Shown: piece after piece, positions 24,766-32,899 of the stretch
How the letters are laid out: each line of letters begins with the position of its first letter
Numbering within the stretch: the stretch's first letter is position 1
Source: VRUE01 sp033856195
GTDB lineage: Bacteria > Actinomycetota > Thermoleophilia > Solirubrobacterales > 70-9
Reading direction: 5' to 3'
Assembly: GCA_033856195.1 (NCBI GenBank)
Contig: JAWVFL010000030.1
Location: 1 to 64,000 of the forward strand
Length of the DNA: 64,000 bases
Program-made: the position numbers and the translations under genes
The notes under the pieces: generated by a model
Told to the model about the DNA's origin: nothing
What the model saw: the letters and a program-made list of their open reading frames with translations, nothing else
The model's database searches: none

Positions 24766-25770
24766 TCAGGGACCGAGCTGTGTCTTGACTTCGCCGCAGA
24801 GAAAGGTGACGAGATCGTCGAGCTCGAGGTCGGTGGAGAAGCCCGCGGCGCGTTTATGGCCCCCTCCCCCGTGCACGCGGGCCATTGCCGAAACGTCGAT
24901 CTCGCCACCGCTGGAGCGCAGGCTGACCTTGCGGGCGGCGCGGCCACGATCGCCCCGGTCACGGACCAAGGCCGCCACCTTGGCGCCCTCGATCGAGCGC
25001 AGGTGATCGATGATCCCCTCGGTCATCTCCTCGCCACCGCCGCTCGCCTCGTAGTCGGCGGTGGTTATGTAGGAGACCACCAGCCGCTCGCCGCAGAAGC
25101 GCTGGATGCCGTCGAGGGCGCGCGAGAGCAGCCGCAGCTTCTCGATCGGCACGTGCTCGTAGAGACGGCGGTAGGTGTCGTCGACGGCGACGCCGGCGTC
25201 GATCAGCTCGGCGGCTATGCGGTGCGTATGGGCATTGGTGTTCTCGTACATGAACTTGCCCGTGTCGGTGATCAGGCCGACGTAGAGCGCCGATGCGATC
25301 TCTGGCGTGATCTCGGCACCGAGAGCCATCGCCAGCTCGTAGACGATCTCGGCGGTCGAGGAGGCTGCGGTTTCGACCAGGTTGACGTCGCCGAAGCGGG
25401 TGTTGTCGTGGTGGTGATCGATGTTGATGCGGAAGTTGTCGCCCTCGCTGAGGAACTCGACCGGCATGCGGTCGATGTTGCCGCAGTCGAGAAAGACCAC
25501 GGTGCGGTCGGACATGTCCGCGGGTGGCTCGTGGAAGACCTCCTCCAGCGGCAGGAAGCGGTACTCGATCGGCAGCGGAAACTCCTTCGCTGCCATGAAC
25601 ATCACCGAGTCCTTGCCGAGCTGGCCGAGCAGGTGGTGCATGCCGAGCAGCGAGCCCAGCGCGTCTCCGTCCGGCCCCTCGTGGGCGGTGAGCAGGAAAC
25701 GCTCGCGGGCACGCAGCTCTTCGACCACCTGCTCGATCCCCGCCGTTGCCACCCCGGCGCCGTCGCTCAC
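24766..25770 (-). CDS. DHH-family oligoribonuclease/pAp phosphatase (NrnA-like)
   Basis: This 334-residue DHH/DHHA1 phosphoesterase degrades nano-RNAs and 3'-phosphoadenosine 5'-phosphate in characterised homologues. Metal motifs are GPDGDALGS, FLDCGN and NIDHHHDN; the C-terminal DHHA1 domain has the substrate motif GGGHKRAAGF. The GTG start at 25770 overlaps the rbfA stop (GTGA). The position between rbfA and truB is typical for this family in Gram-positive bacteria. Confidence 0.93.
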   Translation of the reverse strand: MSDGAGVATAGIEQVVEELRARERFLLTAHEGPDGDALGSLLGMHHLLGQLGKDSVMFMAAKEFPLPIEYRFLPLEEVFHEPPADMSDRTVVFLDCGNIDRMPVEFLSEGDNFRINIDHHHDNTRFGDVNLVETAASSTAEIVYELAMALGAEITPEIASALYVGLITDTGKFMYENTNAHTHRIAAELIDAGVAVDDTYRRLYEHVPIEKLRLLSRALDGIQRFCGERLVVSYITTADYEASGGGEEMTEGIIDHLRSIEGAKVAALVRDRGDRGRAARKVSLRSSGGEIDVSAMARVHGGGGHKRAAGFSTDLELDDLVTFLCGEVKTQLGP

Positions 25771-26105
25771 GGCTCTTCCCCCTCGAGCAGTTCGGTGATG
25801 CGCATGCCCTGCTCGACGGTCTCGTCGTAGCGAAAGCTCAGCGTCGGGGTGCGCTTCATCCGGGTCTCGGCGGCGATCTTCGCCTGCAGGACGCCGTGTG
25901 AGGAGGCGAGGCCGGCCATCGTCGCCTCTCTCTCTTCCTCGCTACCGAGGACGCTGACGTGCACCTTGGCGGCGCGCAGGTCTGGGCTGGTCTCCACAGA
26001 GGTCACGGTCACGAAGCCGATACGCGGGTCACTCAGCTCGGCGATGGCAGCGCCAATCACCTCGCGAAGCACCTCGTTGATGCGGCGCATGCGAGGAGCG
26101 GCCAT
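25767..26105 (-). CDS. rbfA: ribosome-binding factor A
   Basis: RbfA (112 residues from the ATG at 26105) is a KH-fold factor that matures the 5' end of 16S rRNA and is needed at low temperature. The start MAAPRMRRINEVLREVIG is typical, as is RIGFVTVTSVETSPDLRAAKVHVSV. The reading frame stays open further upstream, but that part lies in a palindrome and is not family-like. It follows infB and overlaps nrnA by four bases. Confidence 0.93.
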   Translation of the reverse strand: MAAPRMRRINEVLREVIGAAIAELSDPRIGFVTVTSVETSPDLRAAKVHVSVLGSEEEREATMAGLASSHGVLQAKIAAETRMKRTPTLSFRYDETVEQGMRITELLEGEEP

Positions 26106-26108
26106 CTT

Positions 26109-26272
26109 AGTGGCTGCGCGCGGGTCCGCGCGTGCCGCTGGCGAGTGCCGGACCGAGCGGAGGCAGGACGCAGGGAGGCCGAATGGCAGCGCCATTTGGC
26201 CGACCGAGGACGCCGCTCCGCGAAGTGTGTCCGGCGCCGCCAGGGGTGCGTGGGGGCCTGCGCGCAGCCACT
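26109..26272. repeat. 164-bp imperfect fold-back filling the infB-rbfA gap
   Basis: The whole gap is one extended inverted repeat. Outer arms of 13 bp (26109-26121 and 26260-26272) match exactly; the apex is GGCCGAATGGC-AGC-GCCATTTGGCC (26177-26101 side by side through 26187 and 26191-26201). Several intermediate blocks also pair when one half is reversed. It begins four bases above the rbfA ATG and ends on the first base of the infB stop. No Shine-Dalgarno for rbfA is visible outside it. Confidence 0.65.
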
Positions 26273-28530
26273 CACTCCAGCGTCTGCTCGACCTGCTTTG
26301 TCTCGTAGAACTCGAGCATGTCCCCCTCCTTGACGTCAGCGTAGCCGTCGAGGACGATGCCGCACTCCTGCCCCTCCTCCACTTCCTGCACGTTGTCTTT
26401 GAAGCGGCGCAGGGAGCCGAGTTTGCCGTCCCAGATCACCGTGCCCTCGCGGACCAGGCGAACGCTGGCCGTGCGGGTGACCTTGCCCTCGTTGACGATG
26501 CAGCCGGCGATTCGGCCGACCTTGGAGGCCTTGAAGGTCTGCTTGATCTCGGCCTCGCCGAGCGTCTCCTCGACCTCGACCGCCTCCAGGAGACCCTCCA
26601 TCGCGTTGCGCAGGTCTTCGGTGATTTTGTAGATCACGGAGTAGGTGCGCACGTCGACTCCCTCGCGCTCCGCGGCGCGCCGGGCGTCGGCCAGCGGCCG
26701 CACGTTGAAGCCGATGATGATCGCCTCCGAGGCCGCCGCCAGCATCACGTCGGACTCGTTGATGCCGCCGGTTTGCGAGTGGATGATGTTGATCCCGACC
26801 TGCTCCTGCGGCACCTTGGCGATCTCGTCCTGGAGCGCCTCCAGCGAGCCGGCGACATCGGCCTTGAGCACGATGTTGAGCTCCTTGATGTCGCCCTCCT
26901 GCACGCGCGAGAAGACCTCCTCGAGGCTGACCTTGCGGGCCTGGCGGCGGGCGAGCTGCTCGGTCTTGAGCCGGTTGGCTCGCTCTTGGGCCTCCTGGCG
27001 GGCACGCCGGTCGTTCTCGACCGCGTGCACGAACTCGCCGGCGTCGGCGACGCCGTCGAAGCCGAGAACCTCGACCGGCATCCCCGGCCCGGCGCTCTGC
27101 ACTCGCTTCCCGGTGAAGTCGTGCATCGCCCGCACGCGGCCCCATTGCGGTCCGGCGACGAGCGAGTCGCCTACCTCGAGGGTGCCGCGCTGGACCAGGA
27201 TCGTGACCACGGGGCCACGGCCGGGATCGAGCTGGGACTCGACCACGGTTCCGGAAGCGGGCGCATCGGGGTTGGCGCCCAGTTCCTCGAGCTCGGTGAC
27301 GAGCAGGATCATCTCGAGCAGTTTGTCGAGCCCCTCGCGAGTCTTGGCGGAAACGTCGACGTAGACGGTCTCTCCGCCCCAGTCCTCGGGAGTGAGGCCA
27401 TCGGCGGCAAGCTCGTTGCGGACGCGGTCGGGCTGGGCACCCTCCTTGTCGATCTTGTTGACCGCGATCAGAATCGGCACGTCGGCAGCGCGGGCGTGGT
27501 CAATCGCCTCTTTGGTCTGCGGCATGACGCCGTCATCGGCAGCAACTACGACCACGGCAATGTCGGTGACCTTGGCGCCGCGGGCCCGCATGGCGGTGAA
27601 GGCGGCGTGGCCCGGAGTATCGAGGAAAGTGATCGTCTTCTCCTCGTGATGGACCTGGTAGGCGCCGATGTGCTGGGTGATGCCACCGGCCTCCCCCGCG
27701 GCCACCTCGGTCTCGCGGATTGCGTCGAGCAGCGAGGTCTTGCCGTGGTCGACGTGACCCATGATCGTGACCACCGGCGGCCGGTCGGCGAGCTCCTCCT
27801 CAGAGTCCTCGAACTCGGGCGCCTCGGGCTCCTCGTCGGCGGCGCTGACGATGTCGATCTTGCGGTCGTACTCGTCGGCGATCGCCGCGATCGACTCGTC
27901 GGTGAGGGTCTGCGTGAGGGTGGCCATCTCCCCCATCGTCATCAGCTTCTTGATCACCTCGGCGCTGCCAAGGCCGAGCAGCTCGGCGACCTCGCGGACC
28001 GTGGCCCCCGCCGGCACCTTGGTCGCCTCGGGCTCCGCCGCCTCGACTTTGGGCGGCGGCTCCTCCAGCAGCGGCCGGCGACGCCGTCCCCCGCGCCTGC
28101 GCGGTGGGCGCTGTGGCGGCGGGCCGCCCATCTGATCCCTGCGCGCGGCCTGAGAATCGATCACGACCCGGCGCTTCTTCCCGCTGGCAGCGGCTTCCGC
28201 GCCCCCGGCTGAGGACTTGCCGGCTGGGCGAACCGGGCCTTTGGAAGCACCGGAGGGCTTCGCAGCCGGATTGGCGGCGGGTTTCGCCGCGGGCGCGGGC
28301 TTCGCGCCCGCCTCGGCGGGCGCCTCGGGTGATGCGGCGGGCTTGGCCTCCGTAGCAGTGGCGGCTCCGCCATTGCCCTTGGCAGCCTGGATCGCCTTCA
28401 AGGCATCGGCCTCCTCGACGCTGGAAGCCGCGGCTTTCGCATCGATGCCCGCGCTTTTAAGCGCGGCAAGAACCTCTTTGCTCTCAAGCCCCTGCGCTTT
28501 CGCGATCTCGTGAACCCGTTTTTTCGCCAC
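26272..28530 (-). CDS. infB: translation initiation factor IF-2
   Basis: IF-2 (752 residues) is the GTPase that brings initiator tRNA to the 30S subunit. After an N-terminal IF2N helix domain (KKRVHEIAKAQGLESKEVL) comes an Ala/Pro/Lys-rich linker, a second IF2N domain, then the G domain with GHVDHGKT, DTPGHAAF and NKID. Domains II-IV complete the family length. The GTG start at 28530 shares a base with the nusA TAG (TAGTG). It belongs to the rimP-nusA-infB operon. Confidence 0.97.
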   Translation of the reverse strand: MAKKRVHEIAKAQGLESKEVLAALKSAGIDAKAAASSVEEADALKAIQAAKGNGGAATATEAKPAASPEAPAEAGAKPAPAAKPAANPAAKPSGASKGPVRPAGKSSAGGAEAAASGKKRRVVIDSQAARRDQMGGPPPQRPPRRRGGRRRRPLLEEPPPKVEAAEPEATKVPAGATVREVAELLGLGSAEVIKKLMTMGEMATLTQTLTDESIAAIADEYDRKIDIVSAADEEPEAPEFEDSEEELADRPPVVTIMGHVDHGKTSLLDAIRETEVAAGEAGGITQHIGAYQVHHEEKTITFLDTPGHAAFTAMRARGAKVTDIAVVVVAADDGVMPQTKEAIDHARAADVPILIAVNKIDKEGAQPDRVRNELAADGLTPEDWGGETVYVDVSAKTREGLDKLLEMILLVTELEELGANPDAPASGTVVESQLDPGRGPVVTILVQRGTLEVGDSLVAGPQWGRVRAMHDFTGKRVQSAGPGMPVEVLGFDGVADAGEFVHAVENDRRARQEAQERANRLKTEQLARRQARKVSLEEVFSRVQEGDIKELNIVLKADVAGSLEALQDEIAKVPQEQVGINIIHSQTGGINESDVMLAAASEAIIIGFNVRPLADARRAAEREGVDVRTYSVIYKITEDLRNAMEGLLEAVEVEETLGEAEIKQTFKASKVGRIAGCIVNEGKVTRTASVRLVREGTVIWDGKLGSLRRFKDNVQEVEEGQECGIVLDGYADVKEGDMLEFYETKQVEQTLE

Positions 28531-30035
28531 TACGCTTGCTCTGCCTCCTCGGCAACTGGCTCAGCCTCAGGTTGCTCTTCGGCGACCTCGGGCTCAGCGC
28601 CGTCGCCCTCGGCGGCCGGTTGCTCTTCGGCCTCCTCTGCCGCTTCGGGCTCCGGAGTCTCCTCGACGAACTCGGATTTGGCCTTGGCGACGATCTCGTC
28701 CACCTGCCCCTGATCCGCATCCGGATCGGCCAAGATCTCGACCTCGGTCTCCGTAACCGCGGTCAGCACGGCGATCTGGTTGGTGTCGAAGCGGCTCAGG
28801 GCCTGGTGCTGCGGCAGGCCGCAGTAGGTCGAGCCCTCGATCGCCGCGTTGGGACAGCGGCGCCCGTTGGAGAGCACCGCCATGCAGCGGCCGTCGAAGG
28901 TTTCTTCGCCCTCGTACTCGACGTCCTGGTCCTCCTGGGAGAACTCGGTCTCCGACTTGATGTCTACCCGCCAGCCGGTGAGGCGGGCCGCGAGGCGGGC
29001 GTTCTGGCCGTCGCGGCCGATCGCCAGCGAGAGCTGGTCGTCGGGAACGATCACGGTCGCCTGGCGCTCGCCGTCGTCGACGATCACCTCGCGCACGCGT
29101 GCCGGCGAGAGCGCCTTGGCGACGAAGCGAGCGGGCTCGTCGTTGTGAGGAATGATGTCGATCTTCTCACCACGCAGCTCGGAGACGACCATGCGGACCC
29201 GCGAGCCGCGCGGGCCGACGCAGGCGCCGACCGGGTCGACGCCGTCGGCGTGGGAGATCACCGCGATCTTCGAGCGGTAGCCCGGCTCACGGGCGACGCC
29301 GACGATCTCGACCAGCTTGTCGGCGATCTCGGGGACCTCCATTTCGAAGAGCTTCTTGATCAACTCGGAGCTGCGCCGCGAGACGACGATCGCCGGCCCT
29401 TTGGTCGAGTCGGAGACGTCGGTGATCACGGCCTTGACCCGCATGCCGTGGTCGTAGCGCTCGTTGTAGACCTGCTCGGACTTAGGCAGCAGCGCCTCGA
29501 CCCGCTCGCGCAGCTGGACCAGCGTGTAGCGCTTGTCGGACTGCTGGATGATCCCGGTGATCAGCTCGCCGACCCGGTCCTGGTACTCGTCGAACATCAT
29601 CATCCGTTCGGCCTCGCGGATCCGCTGCAGGATCACCTGCTTGGCGGTCTGGGCGGCGATGCGGCCGAAGTCTTCGGGGGTGACGTCGCGGGTCTCGATC
29701 TGGTCCTCGTAGGGCGCGATCATCTCCGGGTCGAGCTCGGGGTCCTCGGGCTCGCGCAGCTCGCCCGTCTCCGGGTCGATTTCGCGCTCCTCCTCCTCCT
29801 GGGCCTCCGCCGCCTCGGCGAGCAGCTTCTCCTCCAGCTCAGGCGGCAGGATCAGTTCGAAGACGCGGAAGTCGCCGGTTTCGTGGTCGAGGTCGACGCG
29901 GGCGTATTTGGCCGCTCCGGGCGTCTTCTTGTAGGCGGAGAGGAGCGCATCGGCGAGCGCGTCCATCAGCTTGTCGGCGGAGATCCCCTTCTCCTGCTCC
30001 AGCGCCTTGACTGCTTCGACGATCTCCTTGCTCAC
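28530..30035 (-). CDS. nusA: transcription termination/antitermination factor NusA with C-terminal zinc-finger extension
   Basis: NusA (501 residues) binds RNA polymerase and nascent RNA, promoting pausing and intrinsic termination. Visible parts are the N-terminal polymerase-binding domain, an S1 domain (about 135-200), and KH1/KH2 (CVGPRGSRVRMV; AIGRDGQNARLAARLTGW). Beyond the normal core comes a small Cys/His unit C384-x9-C394-x10-C405-x4-H410, resembling short treble-clef fingers (DUF5763-like), then a Glu/Ala/Pro-rich acidic tail (about 440-501). A separate ylxR gene, usually found between nusA and infB, is missing. The GTG start at 30035 overlaps the rimP stop; a longer upstream reading frame is not real. 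Confidence 0.95.
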   Translation of the reverse strand: MSKEIVEAVKALEQEKGISADKLMDALADALLSAYKKTPGAAKYARVDLDHETGDFRVFELILPPELEEKLLAEAAEAQEEEEREIDPETGELREPEDPELDPEMIAPYEDQIETRDVTPEDFGRIAAQTAKQVILQRIREAERMMMFDEYQDRVGELITGIIQQSDKRYTLVQLRERVEALLPKSEQVYNERYDHGMRVKAVITDVSDSTKGPAIVVSRRSSELIKKLFEMEVPEIADKLVEIVGVAREPGYRSKIAVISHADGVDPVGACVGPRGSRVRMVVSELRGEKIDIIPHNDEPARFVAKALSPARVREVIVDDGERQATVIVPDDQLSLAIGRDGQNARLAARLTGWRVDIKSETEFSQEDQDVEYEGEETFDGRCMAVLSNGRRCPNAAIEGSTYCGLPQHQALSRFDTNQIAVLTAVTETEVEILADPDADQGQVDEIVAKAKSEFVEETPEPEAAEEAEEQPAAEGDGAEPEVAEEQPEAEPVAEEAEQA

Positions 30036-30271
30036 TGGATCTCCTTGCGGTTGCGGTACTTGGGGCCGGGCGAGGACACCTCCAGCGTGTAGTCGGCCCG
30101 CAGGTGGTTGAGATGGTGGGTGACCCGTTCGCAGAGCGCGAGGTCGACGCCACCGGGGTGGTCGATGAAGAGGCGCAGCGCTTCCTTGCTCGGCTGCTCG
30201 AGCGCGACCAGATCGAGCTCTGCGTCGAGCTCGCGAAGCTGCTGCTGGATGTCTTGCTGGAGGTCTTCCAT
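30032..30271 (-). CDS. rimP: ribosome maturation factor RimP, N-terminal domain only
   Basis: This 79-residue protein matches the N-terminal RimP domain: EALRLFIDHPGGVDLALCERVTHHL followed by YTLEVSSPG. Normal RimP is about 150 residues with a second SH3-like domain; here translation stops shortly after the SSPG motif, at a TGA overlapping the nusA GTG. No continuation in another frame is convincing, since nusA begins at once. It may be a genuine single-domain RimP. The operon position before nusA supports the identity. Confidence 0.8.
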   Translation of the reverse strand: MEDLQQDIQQQLRELDAELDLVALEQPSKEALRLFIDHPGGVDLALCERVTHHLNHLRADYTLEVSSPGPKYRNRKEIQ

Positions 30272-30284
30272 TGGGTTGAGGCGT

Positions 30285-30308
30285 AAAAAAAGTGGGCCAG
30301 GCCCACTT
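30285..30308 (-). terminator. intrinsic terminator in the rimP-nusA-infB leader
   Basis: On the minus strand AAGTGGGCC and GGCCCACTT form a perfect 9-bp stem with a single-base loop, followed by a run of seven T. It lies 14 bases before the rimP ATG and downstream of a TATACT promoter-like box at 30342-30347. It can therefore end coaBC read-through and also attenuate the nusA operon itself. Confidence 0.88.
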
Positions 30309-30341
30309 CGGGTACATCGGGACGAACAAAAGCTTGAGGCG

Positions 30342-30370
30342 AGTATAGCTCGCGTGATCGTTCTGGCCGG
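30342..30370 (-). promoter_or_regulatory. probable promoter of the rimP-nusA-infB operon
   Basis: The minus strand reads GCTATACTCGCC, a good -10 box (TATACT at 30347-30342). The -35 region is poor by consensus. The same box in the same local context (GCTATACTCGCC) lies upstream of mihF at 32905-32900, which supports it being real. Transcripts from here would run through the terminator at 30285-30308. Confidence 0.5.
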
Positions 30371-30447
30371 CGGGTCCTGTCACAGGGGAGGGGGGCCTGC
30401 GGGCGAGGTGTACGTCCTCGACCCCCCTCCCCTGTGACACCCGCCGG
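30367..30447. repeat. GC-rich long hairpin, family E copy 1 (after coaBC)
   Basis: An outer 9-bp stem (CCGGCGGGT with ACCCGCCGG) and an inner 17-bp stem (30379-30395 with 30422-30438) enclose a 26-base loop; a 3-base bulge separates the stems. It directly follows the coaBC stop. The segment GGCGGGTCCTGT next to CACAGGGGA recurs, inverted, at 33919-34023 inside the pyrK-pyrD fusion. There is no T-run. Confidence 0.65.
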
Positions 30448-31692
30448 TCAGCCGCTCGGCGACGCTGACTTGCTTCGAAGCAGGTCGACTCTCTCGAGGA
30501 TGATGTCCGCGATGGCATCCTTTGAAGCTTGCGGGACGTGCTCGCTGCTCGCTGAGTCGATCAGGGTTATGGCGTTTTCGGCGCTCTCGAAACCGATTTG
30601 AGGATTCGAGATGTCGTTGAGGACGACCAGGTCGGCGTTCTTACTTGCCAGCTTTTCTTTTGCTCGCTCGATGTTCTCTCCGGCTTCGGCGGCGAAGGCC
30701 ACGACCGTCTGCTGCTCGGTCTTTTTCGCGGTCAAGGAGGCGAGGATGTCCTCGGTGGGCTCTAGGTGGAGGTCCAGGGAGGCGTCTCGGGTCAGCTTGC
30801 CGCTTGCGGGGTCGCTTACCTTGAAGTCGGCGGGGGCGGCCGCCATGAGGAGGACTTGGGCGTTGGGGAACTCGGCGCCGGCGGCGTTGGCGAGTTGCTC
30901 GCCTGTCTCTACGTCGATGCGGTGGACGCCGGCGGGCTCGGGAAGGGAGACGTTGGCGGCGATCAGGGTTACGTCGGCTCCGCGGCGGGCGGCGGCGGCG
31001 GCGAGGGCGATGCCCATGCGGCCGCTGGAGCGGTTGCCGAGGAAGCGGACGGAGTCGATTGGCTCGCGGGTGCCGCCGGCGGTAACGAGGACGCGGAGGC
31101 CGTCCCAGGGGCGCTCGCCGGTCGGTAGCTCGGCTTCGACGCGGGCCAGCAGCTGGGCGGGGTCGGGCAGCCGCCCCTTGCCGTGCTCGCCACGGGAGGC
31201 GAGGGCGCCCTCGTCGGGCTCGATCACGATGATGCCCCGCTCGCGCAGGGTCGTCAGGTTGGCCTGCGTTGCGGTATCCGCGTACATGCGGTCGTTCATC
31301 GCCGGCGCCACCAGGCGTGGCGCCGTGCAGGCGAGGAAGGAGGTGGTGACCATCGAGTCGGCTGTGCCTACGGCGAGCTTGGCGATCGTGTTGGCCGAGG
31401 CCGGGGCGAGGAGGTAAGCGTCGCAGTTGGTGGCTAGCTCGAGGTGTCCGATCGGATCGTGCGAGGGCGCTGGATCGCCCGGAAACGCGCCGCGCATCGG
31501 GTCGCGTTCGAATTCGGAGAGCAACACCGGCGCCCCGACGATCCCCTCGAAGGAGGCGGCGCCGACGAAACGGGTGGCGCCCTCGGTCATCAGCACGCGG
31601 AGGCCATGGCCCGCGGTGGTCGCCAGGCGCCCGAATTCGAGCGCCTTGTAGGCAGCGATCCCTCCGCTTACGCCGAGCAGGATTCTGGCCAT
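30448..31692 (-). CDS. coaBC: bifunctional phosphopantothenoylcysteine decarboxylase/phosphopantothenate-cysteine ligase
   Basis: CoaBC carries out two steps of coenzyme A synthesis. The N-terminal flavin decarboxylase (about 1-180) begins ARILLGVSGGIAAYKA and includes the PAMNDRMY substrate clamp. The C-terminal ligase (about 190-405) begins LRVLVTAGGTREPIDSVRFLGNRSSG, with VLNDIS near the end. The ATG at 31692 gives 414 residues, the family length. It follows rpoZ in the conserved gmk-rpoZ-coaBC order. Confidence 0.96.
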   Translation of the reverse strand: MARILLGVSGGIAAYKALEFGRLATTAGHGLRVLMTEGATRFVGAASFEGIVGAPVLLSEFERDPMRGAFPGDPAPSHDPIGHLELATNCDAYLLAPASANTIAKLAVGTADSMVTTSFLACTAPRLVAPAMNDRMYADTATQANLTTLRERGIIVIEPDEGALASRGEHGKGRLPDPAQLLARVEAELPTGERPWDGLRVLVTAGGTREPIDSVRFLGNRSSGRMGIALAAAAARRGADVTLIAANVSLPEPAGVHRIDVETGEQLANAAGAEFPNAQVLLMAAAPADFKVSDPASGKLTRDASLDLHLEPTEDILASLTAKKTEQQTVVAFAAEAGENIERAKEKLASKNADLVVLNDISNPQIGFESAENAITLIDSASSEHVPQASKDAIADIILERVDLLRSKSASPSG

Positions 31693-31726
31693 GGCTTTTC
31701 CTTGCTCCGGCTGCGCCGGGGGCGCG

Positions 31727-31960
31727 CTAGGAGCGGTACTCGTACTTGAGCTTGCCCGCAGCGACCTCTTCGAGCGCGACCGAGAGGTAGTTCCTGTCGC
31801 CGGGAATGTCGACCATCGGCGGCGGGTACTCGCCAAAGCTGCCCTCGCCGAGGCTGTGGTAGTAGCTGTTGATCTGCCGGGCCCGCTTGGCGGCGACGAC
31901 TACTGCCGCGTAGTGGGAGTCGGTGTGATCGAGGAGCTTGTCAACGCGTGGTTTGATCAT
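31727..31960 (-). CDS. rpoZ: RNA polymerase omega subunit
   Basis: Omega (77 residues) helps assemble RNA polymerase by holding the beta-prime subunit. The motif YAAVVVAAKRARQIN corresponds to the conserved family helix, and LSVALEEVAAGKLKY ends the protein. Its ATG lies 20 bases inside the end of gmk, an unusually long overlap for this operon. Its position between gmk and coaBC is standard. Confidence 0.95.
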   Translation of the reverse strand: MIKPRVDKLLDHTDSHYAAVVVAAKRARQINSYYHSLGEGSFGEYPPPMVDIPGDRNYLSVALEEVAAGKLKYEYRS

Positions 31961-32534
31961 CGGCCCGGGAGTCTAGAGGTATCCCCAACTCGGCGCGCAC
32001 GATTCCCTCCAGCTCGTCGGCTGCGCGCTCCAAATCGTCGTTGGTGACCGTGTGGGCGAACTCGCCCTGGGCAGCCAGCTCCTGCTCGGCGACCTCAAGC
32101 CGGGCGTCGATCGCCTCCAGGCTGTCGGTGCCACGCGACTCGAGCCGGCGCCGCAGCGAAGCGGGATCGGGCGGTGCGATGAAGACCTGGACCGACTCGC
32201 GCATCGCGGCGCGCACTTGGCGGGCGCCCTGGACCTCGATCTCGAGCACGACCGAGTGGCCCTGGTCGAGGCGGTTGCGCACCTCGGAGCGGAGGGTGCC
32301 GTAGCGGTGGCCGCTGTAGGTGGCGAACTCGAGGAAGTCTTCAGCCGCGATTCGCTGGTCGAATTCCTCGGGCGTGAGGAAGTGGTAATCGCGCCCGTTC
32401 ATCTCGGCCTGGCGGGGCTCGCGGGTCGTGGCGGAAATCGACAGCTCGAGATCTGGCACCCGCTGGAGCAGGGTCGAGATCAGCGTGCCCTTGCCCACTC
32501 CGGAAGGACCTGTGATGACGAAGACCTTGGCCAT
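31941..32534 (-). CDS. gmk: guanylate kinase
   Basis: Gmk phosphorylates GMP to GDP. The 197-residue protein has the P-loop GPSGVGKGT at residues 8-16, TTREPR for GMP binding, NGRDYHFL and the lid and VFIAPPDPASLRRRLESRGTD regions. It lies 22 bases after mihF, matching the actinobacterial mihF-gmk-rpoZ-coaBC arrangement. Confidence 0.97.
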   Translation of the reverse strand: MAKVFVITGPSGVGKGTLISTLLQRVPDLELSISATTREPRQAEMNGRDYHFLTPEEFDQRIAAEDFLEFATYSGHRYGTLRSEVRNRLDQGHSVVLEIEVQGARQVRAAMRESVQVFIAPPDPASLRRRLESRGTDSLEAIDARLEVAEQELAAQGEFAHTVTNDDLERAADELEGIVRAELGIPLDSRADDQTTR

Positions 32535-32556
32535 GCGGCCGGGAATACTGACCGCG

Positions 32557-32889
32557 CTATCGGCGGAGCTGCGAGACGAGCTCGGCGCGTTGCCGCTCGG
32601 AGAGGCCGCCGATCGTCTTCGAAGGTGAGATCCGGCACTGGTTGAGGATCCGGTTGGTCTTCACCCGGCCGTACTTCGGCACCGCGAGCAGCATGTCGAA
32701 GACCTTCGCCGTGAGCACGTAATCGGGCGGATCGAGCAGCAGCGCGTGGATGTTTGCCTTGCCCGCTTTGAGGTCCTTCTTCAGCTTCGCGCGCGCCGTG
32801 CGAATGTCGTTGGCGCGTTTGAGAGCATCCATCCGCTGGTCGAGCGATCGCTCGGGGGCGGCGGCAGAAGTCTTGACTGGGGCAGGCAT
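32557..32889 (-). CDS. mihF: actinobacterial-type integration host factor
   Basis: This 110-residue basic protein is homologous to mycobacterial/streptomycete IHF (mIHF/sIHF), a nucleoid protein unrelated to the enterobacterial factor. The conserved core is KANDIRTARAKLKKDLKAG, LLLDPPDYVLTAKVFDMLLAVPKYG, and the H2TH-like KTNRILNQCRISPSKTIGGLSERQR. The ATG at 32889 is supported by a promoter whose start site would fall only a few bases upstream, so the mRNA may be nearly leaderless. It sits directly before gmk, as in other Actinobacteria. Confidence 0.95.
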   Translation of the reverse strand: MPAPVKTSAAAPERSLDQRMDALKRANDIRTARAKLKKDLKAGKANIHALLLDPPDYVLTAKVFDMLLAVPKYGRVKTNRILNQCRISPSKTIGGLSERQRAELVSQLRR

Positions 32890-32899
32890 GTGGGCGGCG

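Noticed and set aside
30036..30518. Upstream extension of the nusA reading frame through rimP and the leader
   Set aside because: The extension crosses the rimP gene, a terminator and a palindrome in another frame; the NusA family N-terminus begins at the GTG at 30035.
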